A stretch of DNA of 5,517 nucleotides, from NCBI GenBank assembly GCA_964405325.1, contig CAYONM010000245.1, positions 1 to 5,517 on the forward strand, read 5' to 3'. Made by a program: the position numbers and the translations under genes. The notes under the pieces were generated by a model, which made no database searches, was not told the DNA's origin, and saw only the letters and a program-made list of their open reading frames with translations. Shown here one piece after another: positions 1 to 5,486 of this stretch. The DNA is from CAYONM01 sp964405325 (GTDB taxonomy: Bacteria; Planctomycetota; UBA11346). Each line of letters starts with the position of its first letter. Position 1 is the first letter of the stretch.

Positions 1-82
1 CAGAAGGGCGGCAAAAGATCAAGCGAGACGCTACCTTTATTTATTGACGGGCCCTAAGAGCCGAAAATCGGGCACCGACCGC

Positions 83-88
83 TATAAT
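83..88 (+). promoter_or_regulatory. Candidate -10 box (TATAAT)
   Basis: A perfect sigma-70 type -10 hexamer lies about 160 bases before the first gene. There is no good TTGACA-like hexamer 16-18 bases upstream (the sequence there is near gccgaa) and no TG extension. TTGACG at 44-49 is too far away to be its partner. If the box is used, transcription would start near 94-96, inside the adjacent palindrome, so the open frame running back to base 44 could not be translated in full. Confidence 0.35.
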
Positions 89-89
89 C

Positions 90-103
90 GAACCCATGGG
101 TTC
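90..103. promoter_or_regulatory. Perfect 14-bp palindrome, possible operator
   Basis: GAACCCATGGGTTC equals its own reverse complement over all 14 bases. It begins two bases after the TATAAT box and would cover the predicted transcription start, a typical position for a repressor site. No regulator gene is visible in the window, so the operator role is inferred from symmetry and position only. Confidence 0.35.
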
Positions 104-117
104 CGGGCGGCGCCCGG
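103..117 (+). other. GC-rich hairpin followed by TTT
   Basis: CCGGGC and GCCCGG form a perfect 6-bp stem around a GGC loop, followed by TTTGTAT. It shares its first base with the 14-bp palindrome. The T-run is short, so it is a weak terminator or attenuator candidate; it could also be a 5'-end stabilising hairpin of the message for the first gene. Confidence 0.35.
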
Positions 118-247
118 TTTGTATGCCATGAACCGCGATAACGCACAGAGCGCGAAGGAATGGCCCAAACAAACGCCGTCGAGCTGGTTTTCCAGAGCAA
201 CGCCTTTGCGCCTTCGCACCTTCGCGGCAAAATCCTACCTCACTCGA

Positions 248-1144
248 ATGGTTCGTCTCGCGGTCTGCAGAATGAATTGTCTTCCCTGGATATCATGTAG
301 CAGATGTATCTGCCTGGCTGTCCTGTTCATCTTCAATCTGGCATCGGCCACCGACTGGCCCGGTGGCATCACCATCGTCACGCCCAATGCCGGTGGTGGT
401 TCCAACGCCCTGTGCACCGAAATGGCCCAGGCGATGCGAGCGGTGGTGTCGGTCCCGGTCTCGGTCCGGGTCATTCCCGATGTCCCCTTGTGCACCGACT
501 GGTACATGGACTTACCGCCCACTGGCCAATTCCTATTTCAGCAGACGGATAGCATTTTGACCTACGCCACCACCCACCCCGATCATTTTATCAATCTGAT
601 GCCGATCCTGATCGCCCACGAGCGCATCAGTCATTTGTTCGTCGCAGCGGACGCACCGATCTACGACCTCAGCGCCCTGGCCCAGTTGCAACAACCTATC
701 ACCATTGCCATCGATGCCGATCCACGGGAACGTGATGCCTATTTCATTGAAGAACGGTTTCCGCTGGGCGTTCAAGTCGACATCTCTCCTAAAAGCTTGC
801 CACTGGAACGGGTTTTTTCGGTCATCACCGATGGTACTACCGGCTTGATCGAACAACCGGAAGACGTCGACCCCTTCCTGGAGCAAGGCCTGATCCGCAG
901 CATCCATGTCTTCCAAGGGCGCCAAGCCAGCCATTGGCGGCCCGGTTTCCGGGCCTTGTTCATCCATAAACAGACGCCACCCGCCGCCATCGCTCGGATG
1001 GAGGACTGCCTCAGGCAGGCCGCTGAAAACATCGGCTTCAAAGCCTTCAACGATCCCCTTTGCGGCTCCAGTGGCTTCCGCCCGATCATCGGCGTGGAAG
1101 CCGCCAGCGCCTACCTGCAGGAGTCGATGCAGGAAATGCCATAG
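248..1144 (+). CDS. TctC/Bug-family periplasmic solute-binding protein (orphan)
   Basis: This 298-residue protein is predicted to bind a small carboxylate-type ligand in the periplasm. The start at 248 gives a signal peptide with arginines at 3, 8 and 19, a hydrophobic core at about 21-32, and cleavage after LASA (A34). ATG 272 (290 aa) is an equally possible start, and neither has a clear ribosome site. The frame is open back to TTG 44, but that part reads like leader sequence. The mature protein begins like the TctC family: a strand leading to PNAGGG (46-51), a TGQFLF segment (92-97, compare DGYTLL), LEQGLIRSIHVF (221-232, compare IKAGKLRALAV), and a C-terminal TPPAAIARMEDCLRQA helix (243-258). 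It is somewhat shorter than the usual 320-330 residues. Four cysteines in the mature part (56, 82, 254, 272) are unusual for the family and could form disulfides. No TctA/TctB membrane genes are adjacent, as is common for Bug proteins. The ligand is unknown. Confidence 0.75.
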   Translation: MVRLAVCRMNCLPWISCSRCICLAVLFIFNLASATDWPGGITIVTPNAGGGSNALCTEMAQAMRAVVSVPVSVRVIPDVPLCTDWYMDLPPTGQFLFQQTDSILTYATTHPDHFINLMPILIAHERISHLFVAADAPIYDLSALAQLQQPITIAIDADPRERDAYFIEERFPLGVQVDISPKSLPLERVFSVITDGTTGLIEQPEDVDPFLEQGLIRSIHVFQGRQASHWRPGFRALFIHKQTPPAAIARMEDCLRQAAENIGFKAFNDPLCGSSGFRPIIGVEAASAYLQESMQEMP

Positions 1145-1344
1145 TCAATCCCACGACCAGCCATGACAATCCGAGGTGCCTTCGTGATTGCAAAAAAATA
1201 CAACTCTTTTGACCGGCTTACATGAAATCGAACGCCTTAGGATTTCGCGGGAGGCTGGTAAGCGCGTCCTACCGAGCGATGGCTTTTCGGCGATCATGCG
1301 CGAATCGCTCCGGAAAATGCCCGCGAAGCGGCGCAGCGCCTCTA

Positions 1345-1401
1345 CTGCGTTGCGGAACCCTCGAAATGGCGCTGCCAGTCCTTCGACTTCCGCGCCTTGC
1401 A
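1345..1401. repeat. Imperfect palindromic dispersed repeat, copy 1
   Basis: The left arm (1345-1370, ctgcgttgcggaaccctcga onward) pairs imperfectly with the right arm (1374-1401), centred on about 1372. Matching blocks are TGCG/CGC, GGAA/TTCC, TCGA/TCGA and TGGC/GCCA. The left arm closely matches the sequence at 5487-5517, which shares ctgcgttgc, ggaac, cctcgaaat and the terminal gc-ctgc. Two copies in intergenic DNA point to a genome-wide short palindromic repeat family, of which this copy is decayed. It encodes nothing visible. Confidence 0.5.
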
Positions 1402-1461
1402 TCCACGCACAATTCTGCACCTGCCCGACATTGTTGCTTGGACACAGCACTAGGCATTCTC

Positions 1462-1490
1462 AAGACAACTCCGTTACCTCGTCGTATTAA
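1462..1490 (+). promoter_or_regulatory. Weak sigma-70-like promoter candidate for the transport pair
   Basis: AAGACA (1462-1467) and TATTAA (1485-1490) each match the consensus at four of six positions and are separated by 17 bases. They lie 45 bases before the GTG start at 1535. Given the weak matches, this is a suggestion only. Confidence 0.22.
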
Positions 1491-1524
1491 TCCTGACCAA
1501 ACGACCCGAGTCATTACCATCGCT

Positions 1525-1528
1525 GGAG
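1525..1528 (+). promoter_or_regulatory. Ribosome binding site deciding the GTG start
   Basis: GGAG lies six bases before the GTG at 1535. It fixes that GTG as the start, and a signal peptide begins there directly. Confidence 0.65.
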
Positions 1529-1534
1529 TGATCC

Positions 1535-2485
1535 GTGCACACCATCCACATCCTCCTCTTCCTGCTCCTTCCCCTGACCGCAATGAGCAGCGAGATCGAC
1601 CAGATCAAAACCCGTGGGCAACTGGTCATCGCGCAACATAGCGCAGAACGACCCGGATTTTTTTGCACCCGACCCGGCTATCCCGGACAACATCGCATGA
1701 TTCATGAGTCCGGATGGTTGGTGGGCCACGACATCGACCTCGGCGCCGATGTCGCCACCGAATTGGGGGTGGCGCCGATTTTCAAACGTGAATACGACAG
1801 CTTTGATGCCGTGGTCGATGCCGTCTACCGCGGCGAAGCCGATATCGGCATCAGTAAGCTGAGCGCCACCGCCACCCGCGCGCAAAAGGTCCTGCTGTCC
1901 AATCCATATTTCTCCTTCCAGATCGGCATGGTGGTCAACCGGCAGGCCGAACAGCACCTGAACATCGACGCAGACCGCTTACCGGACTCCTTCAACCGCG
2001 CGGATCTGACCTTGGGAGTTTTAGCCAATTCCGCCTTTATCGAGCATACGGATCGCTGGTTACCCGATATATCCACCGTACAATTGCCGAGCCTGCCATC
2101 ACTGATTGAACACGTGCAAACCGGCGAAATCGATGCCTTCATCTACGAGGAATTTGAAATCAGCCGTATGTTCCACGAAAACCCGACCCTGGGCCTGTAC
2201 TGCCGTCGCCTGATGCTGGACCCGCATCTGGTCAAGCCAGACGACATCGTCGCCGTTGTTCCATCGGGCAGTCAACATCTGCTGCAGGTGGTGAATTTCT
2301 TGCTAGGCACACGCGACTCGCGTAATCAGACCAAGCGCCTGATCGCGGAATACCTGCCGGAACCGACGACCGAGAACGGTCCCCATGAAGGGCAGCAGGA
2401 TCGGCTCTGGATGACCGGCCTCGCCCTGCTGGTTACCCTCTTGGCCCTGGCACCGTTGGGTCTGTTCGCCTGGCGAGGAGCCTGA
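1535..2485 (+). CDS. Family 3 (amino-acid type) solute-binding protein with C-terminal membrane anchor
   Basis: This 316-residue periplasmic binding protein has the SBP_bac_3 fold used by polar amino-acid ABC importers. Residues 1-18 are a short hydrophobic signal sequence. The classic opening IKTRGQLVIA follows at 24-33, then GHDIDLGADVATELG (64-78), DAVYRGEADIGISKLSATATR (95-115) and SNPYFSFQIGMVV (122-134). R115 aligns with the arginine that holds the ligand alpha-carboxylate in HisJ-type proteins. TGEIDAFIYEE (196-206) is the second-lobe motif, with Glu where the amino-group-binding Asp usually sits. C44 and C223 could form a disulfide. Unusually, a hydrophobic helix (about 292-313) ends the protein, leaving WRGA on the cytoplasmic side, so it should be membrane-tethered. 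It ends one base before the SLC1-type permease, implying co-translation. An amino-acid ligand is inferred; a regulatory sensor role is an alternative. Confidence 0.82.
   Translation: MHTIHILLFLLLPLTAMSSEIDQIKTRGQLVIAQHSAERPGFFCTRPGYPGQHRMIHESGWLVGHDIDLGADVATELGVAPIFKREYDSFDAVVDAVYRGEADIGISKLSATATRAQKVLLSNPYFSFQIGMVVNRQAEQHLNIDADRLPDSFNRADLTLGVLANSAFIEHTDRWLPDISTVQLPSLPSLIEHVQTGEIDAFIYEEFEISRMFHENPTLGLYCRRLMLDPHLVKPDDIVAVVPSGSQHLLQVVNFLLGTRDSRNQTKRLIAEYLPEPTTENGPHEGQQDRLWMTGLALLVTLLALAPLGLFAWRGA
2474..2480 (+). promoter_or_regulatory. Strong ribosome binding site inside the upstream gene
   Basis: CGAGGAG lies six bases before ATG 2487 and within the last codons of the binding-protein gene. 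With only one base between the stop and the next start, it supports translational coupling of the two proteins. Confidence 0.7.
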
Positions 2486-2486
2486 C

Positions 2487-3905
2487 ATGCTTGAGATCAC
2501 CAGCCGCTGTTGTCTGGTGCTCTGGCGCCGGTTAAGCAATCCATTGGCCATCCTACTCGCTGCCGCAGGTGGCATTGGTCTGGCGCTGTACGCACCGGAT
2601 GTCGCCGTCCGCTTCAAACCGGCTGCCACCACCTACATCGCCTTGATCAAAATGTGCGTGTTGCCCATTCTCATCGGTGCCATTGTCACCAGCATGCACC
2701 GGTTGTTCAGCAGCAGCTCGGCCGGCGGCGTTATCCGACGACTGGTGATCGTCTTCACCTGTGGTGCCTTCGCCGCCTCGGCCCTGGCCTTGTGCGTCAA
2801 TCTGTGGCTGGCACCGGCGGCCCAGATGGATGCCGCCACCCGCAACGACTTGGCCCAACGCTTCATGCAGGCTGAGGAGAGTGGCACCATTACTGAACAA
2901 AACGGTCTGCTGGTCCTGCTCGACAGCATGGTTGCCGACAACGTCTTCTCGGCCCTGGCCAGTGGCCGCAATCTGGCCCTAATCGTCATTGCGCTGTGGC
3001 TTGGCATCACGCTGGCCCGTGTCATGGGCCGGCATGGCGGCAGCCTGGTGCAACTCGCAGATGATATGTACCAGACCTTCAACGCCATGCTGGGCTACAT
3101 TCTCAGCCTGCTGCCCATCGGTATATTCTGTCAACTTGCTTACCAGATCGCCGAACTTGGGACCGATGTACTCAGCAGCCTGGTGTCGCTCCTGCTGACA
3201 CTCTATACCGCATTCACGGCGATCATCGTGGTCTGCGTCGGCTTGATCATGCTGCGGACCCGCACCGGTCCGATCACCGCCATCAGTTGCCTGACCCGGC
3301 CCTTCATGGTCGCTTTCGTCACCTCGTCCAGTATCGCGGCAATTCCCGTCGCCTTCGCCGGCTTGGACCGCCTGGGCTTATCCCCCGCCATGAATCGCCT
3401 GTTGGTGCCTTTGGGTACGGTTCTGCACCGGCTATCTTACATCGCCTTGTTCACCGTGGTCGCCGCTTTCATCGCCGATCTCCTGGATCGGCCCCTCGAT
3501 CTGGGCGATATGCTGCTGCTGATTTTCGCCGCATCGCTGACCGGCACCGCTGCCGCCGGTGGTCCAGCAGTGATCGCCAGTATGATCGGTGCGATCCTGT
3601 TACCCCTGGGCCTGACTCCAGAGTTCGGCATCACCCTGATCATCTGCATGGCGCCATTGCTGGACCCCATCTGCTCCGCCACCAATCTGATGGCCAGTTG
3701 TGCCGCCTCGGCAGTGATCAATCAGGAACCGATTGATGACGAACCCGAGCTCGATTTCGCCACTGCAGCGATATCTGGAATCTATACGAATCGTAGCGCC
3801 GTCATCACCGAAAACGGTTGGCGCGAGCAAGCGCCTTTGGCATTGGATGAGGCAGATGAGCTGGACGATTTTGAACCGTTGCCGGACCAGTCGTTGAAAC
3901 AATAG
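2487..3905 (+). CDS. Divergent SLC1/DAACS (glutamate/dicarboxylate symporter fold) permease
   Basis: This 472-residue inner-membrane protein is an elevator-type secondary transporter. Family marks include the TM2 stretch YIALIKMCVLPILIGAIV (50-67), DNVFSALASGRNLALIV (151-167), the hairpin-1 serines TSSS (279-282), PLG (308-310) opening TM7, hairpin 2 at about GTAAAGGP (353-360), and TM8 ending near 411. Aligned by eye to GltPh, D393 (D394), S397 (T398) and N400 (N401), which hold the amino-acid backbone, are kept. The side-chain arginine R397 is C396. The TM7 NMDGT sodium/substrate motif reads HRLSY (314-318), and sodium ligand D405 is S404. Sodium coupling is therefore probably altered, and a neutral or unusual amino-acid substrate is more likely than glutamate. 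A hydrophilic, acidic tail of about 60 residues (412-472) extends past the usual end of roughly 420 residues. The gene is one base downstream of a membrane-anchored binding protein, its likely partner. Confidence 0.85.
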   Translation: MLEITSRCCLVLWRRLSNPLAILLAAAGGIGLALYAPDVAVRFKPAATTYIALIKMCVLPILIGAIVTSMHRLFSSSSAGGVIRRLVIVFTCGAFAASALALCVNLWLAPAAQMDAATRNDLAQRFMQAEESGTITEQNGLLVLLDSMVADNVFSALASGRNLALIVIALWLGITLARVMGRHGGSLVQLADDMYQTFNAMLGYILSLLPIGIFCQLAYQIAELGTDVLSSLVSLLLTLYTAFTAIIVVCVGLIMLRTRTGPITAISCLTRPFMVAFVTSSSIAAIPVAFAGLDRLGLSPAMNRLLVPLGTVLHRLSYIALFTVVAAFIADLLDRPLDLGDMLLLIFAASLTGTAAAGGPAVIASMIGAILLPLGLTPEFGITLIICMAPLLDPICSATNLMASCAASAVINQEPIDDEPELDFATAAISGIYTNRSAVITENGWREQAPLALDEADELDDFEPLPDQSLKQ

Positions 3906-4013
3906 CCATCAGATCCTCCGCGCAGATCACCGGACACCCTTATTATCACATTTATTATATGCCTATCAAATAACCATACACACGATTTTGGCTTAGCTTC
4001 ACAGCCACCTCAC

Positions 4014-4033
4014 AAAAAATGGCGCAAGGCCAT
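4014..4033 (-). terminator. Rho-independent terminator candidate for the glycosidase gene
   Basis: Read on the minus strand, ATGGC-cttgc-GCCAT is followed directly by a run of six or more T, about 65 bases past the glycosidase stop codon. The stem is only five base pairs, so strength is uncertain, but position and T-run are right. No comparable structure is evident for the plus-strand transport genes. Confidence 0.45.
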
Positions 4034-4039
4034 CTGCAC

Positions 4040-4096
4040 CTCACGCCTTTCTTACATAATCAGCCTTCTATTTTAAAGAAGAAGTTCCGGCGTGAG
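4040..4096. repeat. Inverted repeat in the convergent intergenic region
   Basis: CTCACGCC (4040-4047) is perfectly complementary to GGCGTGAG (4089-4096), with 41 bases between. A smaller CTTCT/AGAAG hairpin (4065-4081) nests inside. It sits just past the stop of the minus-strand gene and could slow or end transcription from either side, but it lacks a T-run. Confidence 0.35.
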
Positions 4097-4099
4097 ATT

Positions 4100-5089
4100 C
4101 TACAGACGCAACTTCCAGCTGTCCAACTTCTGCAACGGTAGGATCATGCCGTCTTCGGCGAAACGCAGCGGACACCAGTAGGTGAAATCGTGCCCTTTCA
4201 GACCATCGGGGGTCGAGCCCCAGCGGTCGCCGATCCACAACAACACCGGACCGTCGGCGGTCTGCAGCCATTCCACCCGGCGTTGTTGCGCAGTGACTAT
4301 GCAGTCGGGCCGCCCGCTGCCCGGTTCGGTGCTCGGCGAATCCAGTTCGCGCGGATCAGCCTCGCTGCGGCGATTGCAGTTGCCGCGATAGGTATATGGC
4401 CCCAGGGGATGCGCACTGGTATGCACCTGGATGCCGGTGCCAGCCGGACAATAGCAGCAGGTGGTGTCGAACAGGGCATAATAGGTCCCATCGCGCTTGA
4501 ACAGTACCGGCGCTTCGCAATTGCTGCCCAGCACGGCGCTGGTCTCGCCCGTGCCACTGAGATAATCGTCACTCAGGCGTTCGATCACGATGCAGTGCGC
4601 CTGCCCCGACTGCTTGGCGAAACTAATGGTGGCAATCAGATAGGCACTACCGTCCTCATCCTGGAACAGGGCAAAATCACCATTGCCGCAATCACGATTG
4701 GCGATGGCAGCTTGCCGCGTCTGGATGATGAATGGTCCCTCGGGTGTATCGGCGGTGGCGATAACGTAATTCGGACTATTGATGAACCACATCACGTATT
4801 GGCCAGTGCGCTGGTTATAGAGTACGTCCGGCGCCACCGTCAGCCCCTTGGCGAAAGTGGAAAACAAGGCGCCATGATCCGTCCAGGTATTCAGATCGGT
4901 GCTGCTGTAACAGACAATCAGATTGTCGGGAGTGAAACCGCTGTGATGCCGGTAATTGGTTCCATAAAAATAAAAGCGATCGCCAAAGCGACGCAGGCAG
5001 GGTTCATGACAGTCGACGATCGCGCCACTGGTATCGCTTCGAGGCAAGTCATTACGGATGACGATCTCTTGGGCCGGGCAGGTGGGCAT
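4100..5089 (-). CDS. GH43-like five-bladed beta-propeller glycosidase
   Basis: This 329-residue protein resembles glycoside hydrolase family 43. The end motifs (IGDRWG at 286-291, TYWCPLRF at 303-310, DSWKLRL at 323-329) look closest to the exo-beta-1,3-galactanase-like branch. Blades show GDRFYFYGTNY (36-46), YSSTDLNTW (61-69), DFALFQDEDGSAYLIAT (138-154) and CEAPVLFKRDGTYYALF (191-207). E192 is the likely general acid and D138 the likely pKa-tuning Asp. Where GH43 enzymes usually have the base Asp (DPS), this one has HEP (28-30), so E29 may substitute. ATG 5089 was chosen because AGAGGA lies six bases upstream. An in-frame GTG at 5155 would add 22 residues encoded partly by a tandem repeat. 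From 5089 there is no signal peptide, and 13 cysteines suit a cytoplasmic enzyme acting on imported oligosaccharides. It is convergent with the transport genes. The substrate is uncertain. Confidence 0.75.
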   Translation of the reverse strand: MPTCPAQEIVIRNDLPRSDTSGAIVDCHEPCLRRFGDRFYFYGTNYRHHSGFTPDNLIVCYSSTDLNTWTDHGALFSTFAKGLTVAPDVLYNQRTGQYVMWFINSPNYVIATADTPEGPFIIQTRQAAIANRDCGNGDFALFQDEDGSAYLIATISFAKQSGQAHCIVIERLSDDYLSGTGETSAVLGSNCEAPVLFKRDGTYYALFDTTCCYCPAGTGIQVHTSAHPLGPYTYRGNCNRRSEADPRELDSPSTEPGSGRPDCIVTAQQRRVEWLQTADGPVLLWIGDRWGSTPDGLKGHDFTYWCPLRFAEDGMILPLQKLDSWKLRL

Positions 5090-5095
5090 GTTCCA

Positions 5096-5101
5096 TCCTC
5101 T
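5096..5101 (-). promoter_or_regulatory. Ribosome binding site fixing the glycosidase start
   Basis: AGAGGA on the minus strand is six bases before ATG 5089. No such site precedes GTG 5155 or ATG 5152, so the shorter protein is preferred. Confidence 0.6.
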
Positions 5102-5108
5102 CATGCAG

Positions 5109-5154
5109 ATCATGATGATGACCGGCAGCATCATGATGATGACCGGCAGCATCA
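5109..5154. repeat. 21-bp tandem repeat in the glycosidase leader
   Basis: The unit atcatgatgatgaccggcag plus c occurs at 5109-5129 and 5130-5150, followed by a partial third unit (atca). Read on the minus strand it is a multiple of three and would encode MMLPVII repeats in frame with the glycosidase. The unit junction contains the 10-bp palindrome CATCATGATG (5129-5138). It lies upstream of the preferred start, in the 5' leader. Confidence 0.85.
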
Positions 5155-5290
5155 CTAGATGCTAAGCGCTTGGCCATGGACCGGAAGCAACGATTCATGC
5201 ATATTTCTGCTGGGACTCGTCGTCACGGTGGGTGGATGGTCGAGGAGCACGCGCCAAAGTACTGAGGATCGGCTGCCACGGACTGTTAAC

Positions 5291-5311
5291 CGTAAACGAT
5301 AAACAGTAAAC
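5291..5311. repeat. Three heptad repeats ending in TAAAC
   Basis: The heptads cgTAAAC, gaTAAAC and agTAAAC follow one another with a strict seven-base period. They are flanked by ACCGT (5289-5293) and ACGGT (5309-5313), which are inverted copies. The function is unknown. Confidence 0.5.
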
Positions 5312-5373
5312 GGTACGCCGAAGGCAGCCTCGGCGGCAGGAAGCGATGCAACAGACAGCGATGACCACAATCC

Positions 5374-5424
5374 TACGACTCAAGCAACCGTCGTATGCTT
5401 GGCGATCCACCCGATTACGCCAAG
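5374..5424. repeat. Cluster of overlapping inverted repeats
   Basis: Three perfect complementary pairs occur within 51 bases: TACGAC (5374-5379) with GTCGTA (5390-5395), CAAGCA (5381-5386) with TGCTTG (5396-5401), and CTTGGCG (5398-5404) with CGCCAAG (5418-5424). The first two pairs interlock and the second and third share bases, so they would compete as RNA or cruciform structures. Confidence 0.5.
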
Positions 5425-5486
5425 ACTGCTGACGGGCACCTCTAAAAGCTCAGGCGCTTCGCCAGATTTGCGCTTTCCGGCCCTGC

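Larger units (their letters stand above)
1145..1534. other. 390-base intergenic region, apparently non-coding
   Basis: Short open frames exist here but none has a ribosome site or recognisable protein character. The region starts with an imperfect hairpin (1167-1190, CAATCCGAG pairing with CTTCG-t-GATTG) followed by an A-run, which is not terminator-like on either strand. It continues with an interrupted inverted repeat (CCGAGCGAT at 1272-1280 against ATCGCTC at 1304-1310) and the palindromic repeat at 1345-1401. It ends with a weak promoter candidate before the next gene. The mix of decayed inverted repeats suggests remnants of small dispersed elements. Confidence 0.5.

Noticed and set aside
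44..247. N-terminal extension of the first gene back to TTG 44
   Set aside because: The extension has no ribosome site, places a signal peptide about 90 residues in, and overlaps the TATAAT box, palindrome and hairpin; a start at 248 or 272 puts the signal peptide at the N-terminus.
533..967. Minus-strand open frame inside the TctC-like gene
   Set aside because: It is antisense to a recognised family protein, with no ribosome site and no family resemblance.
1167..1197. Hairpin followed by an A-run as a terminator for the first gene
   Set aside because: The run downstream on the plus strand is A rather than T, and on the minus strand the T-run comes before the hairpin, so neither orientation fits an intrinsic terminator.
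1145..1450. Minus-strand frame in the intergenic region
   Set aside because: It has no protein family character and spans the decayed palindromic repeats; no start signal is visible.
1222..1641. Plus-strand frame bridging the intergenic region into the binding-protein gene
   Set aside because: It overlaps the well-supported start at 1535 in another frame, covers repeat DNA, and has a proline/arginine-rich unstructured composition.
4190..5158. Long plus-strand open frame (322 residues) opposite the glycosidase
   Set aside because: It is fully antisense to a protein with clear GH43 motifs, has low-complexity composition (many A, I and G) and ends in translated tandem repeat; it is a shadow of codon bias.
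5155..5410. Two overlapping minus-strand frames upstream of the glycosidase
   Set aside because: They run through heptad and inverted repeats, have no recognisable domain and no ribosome site.
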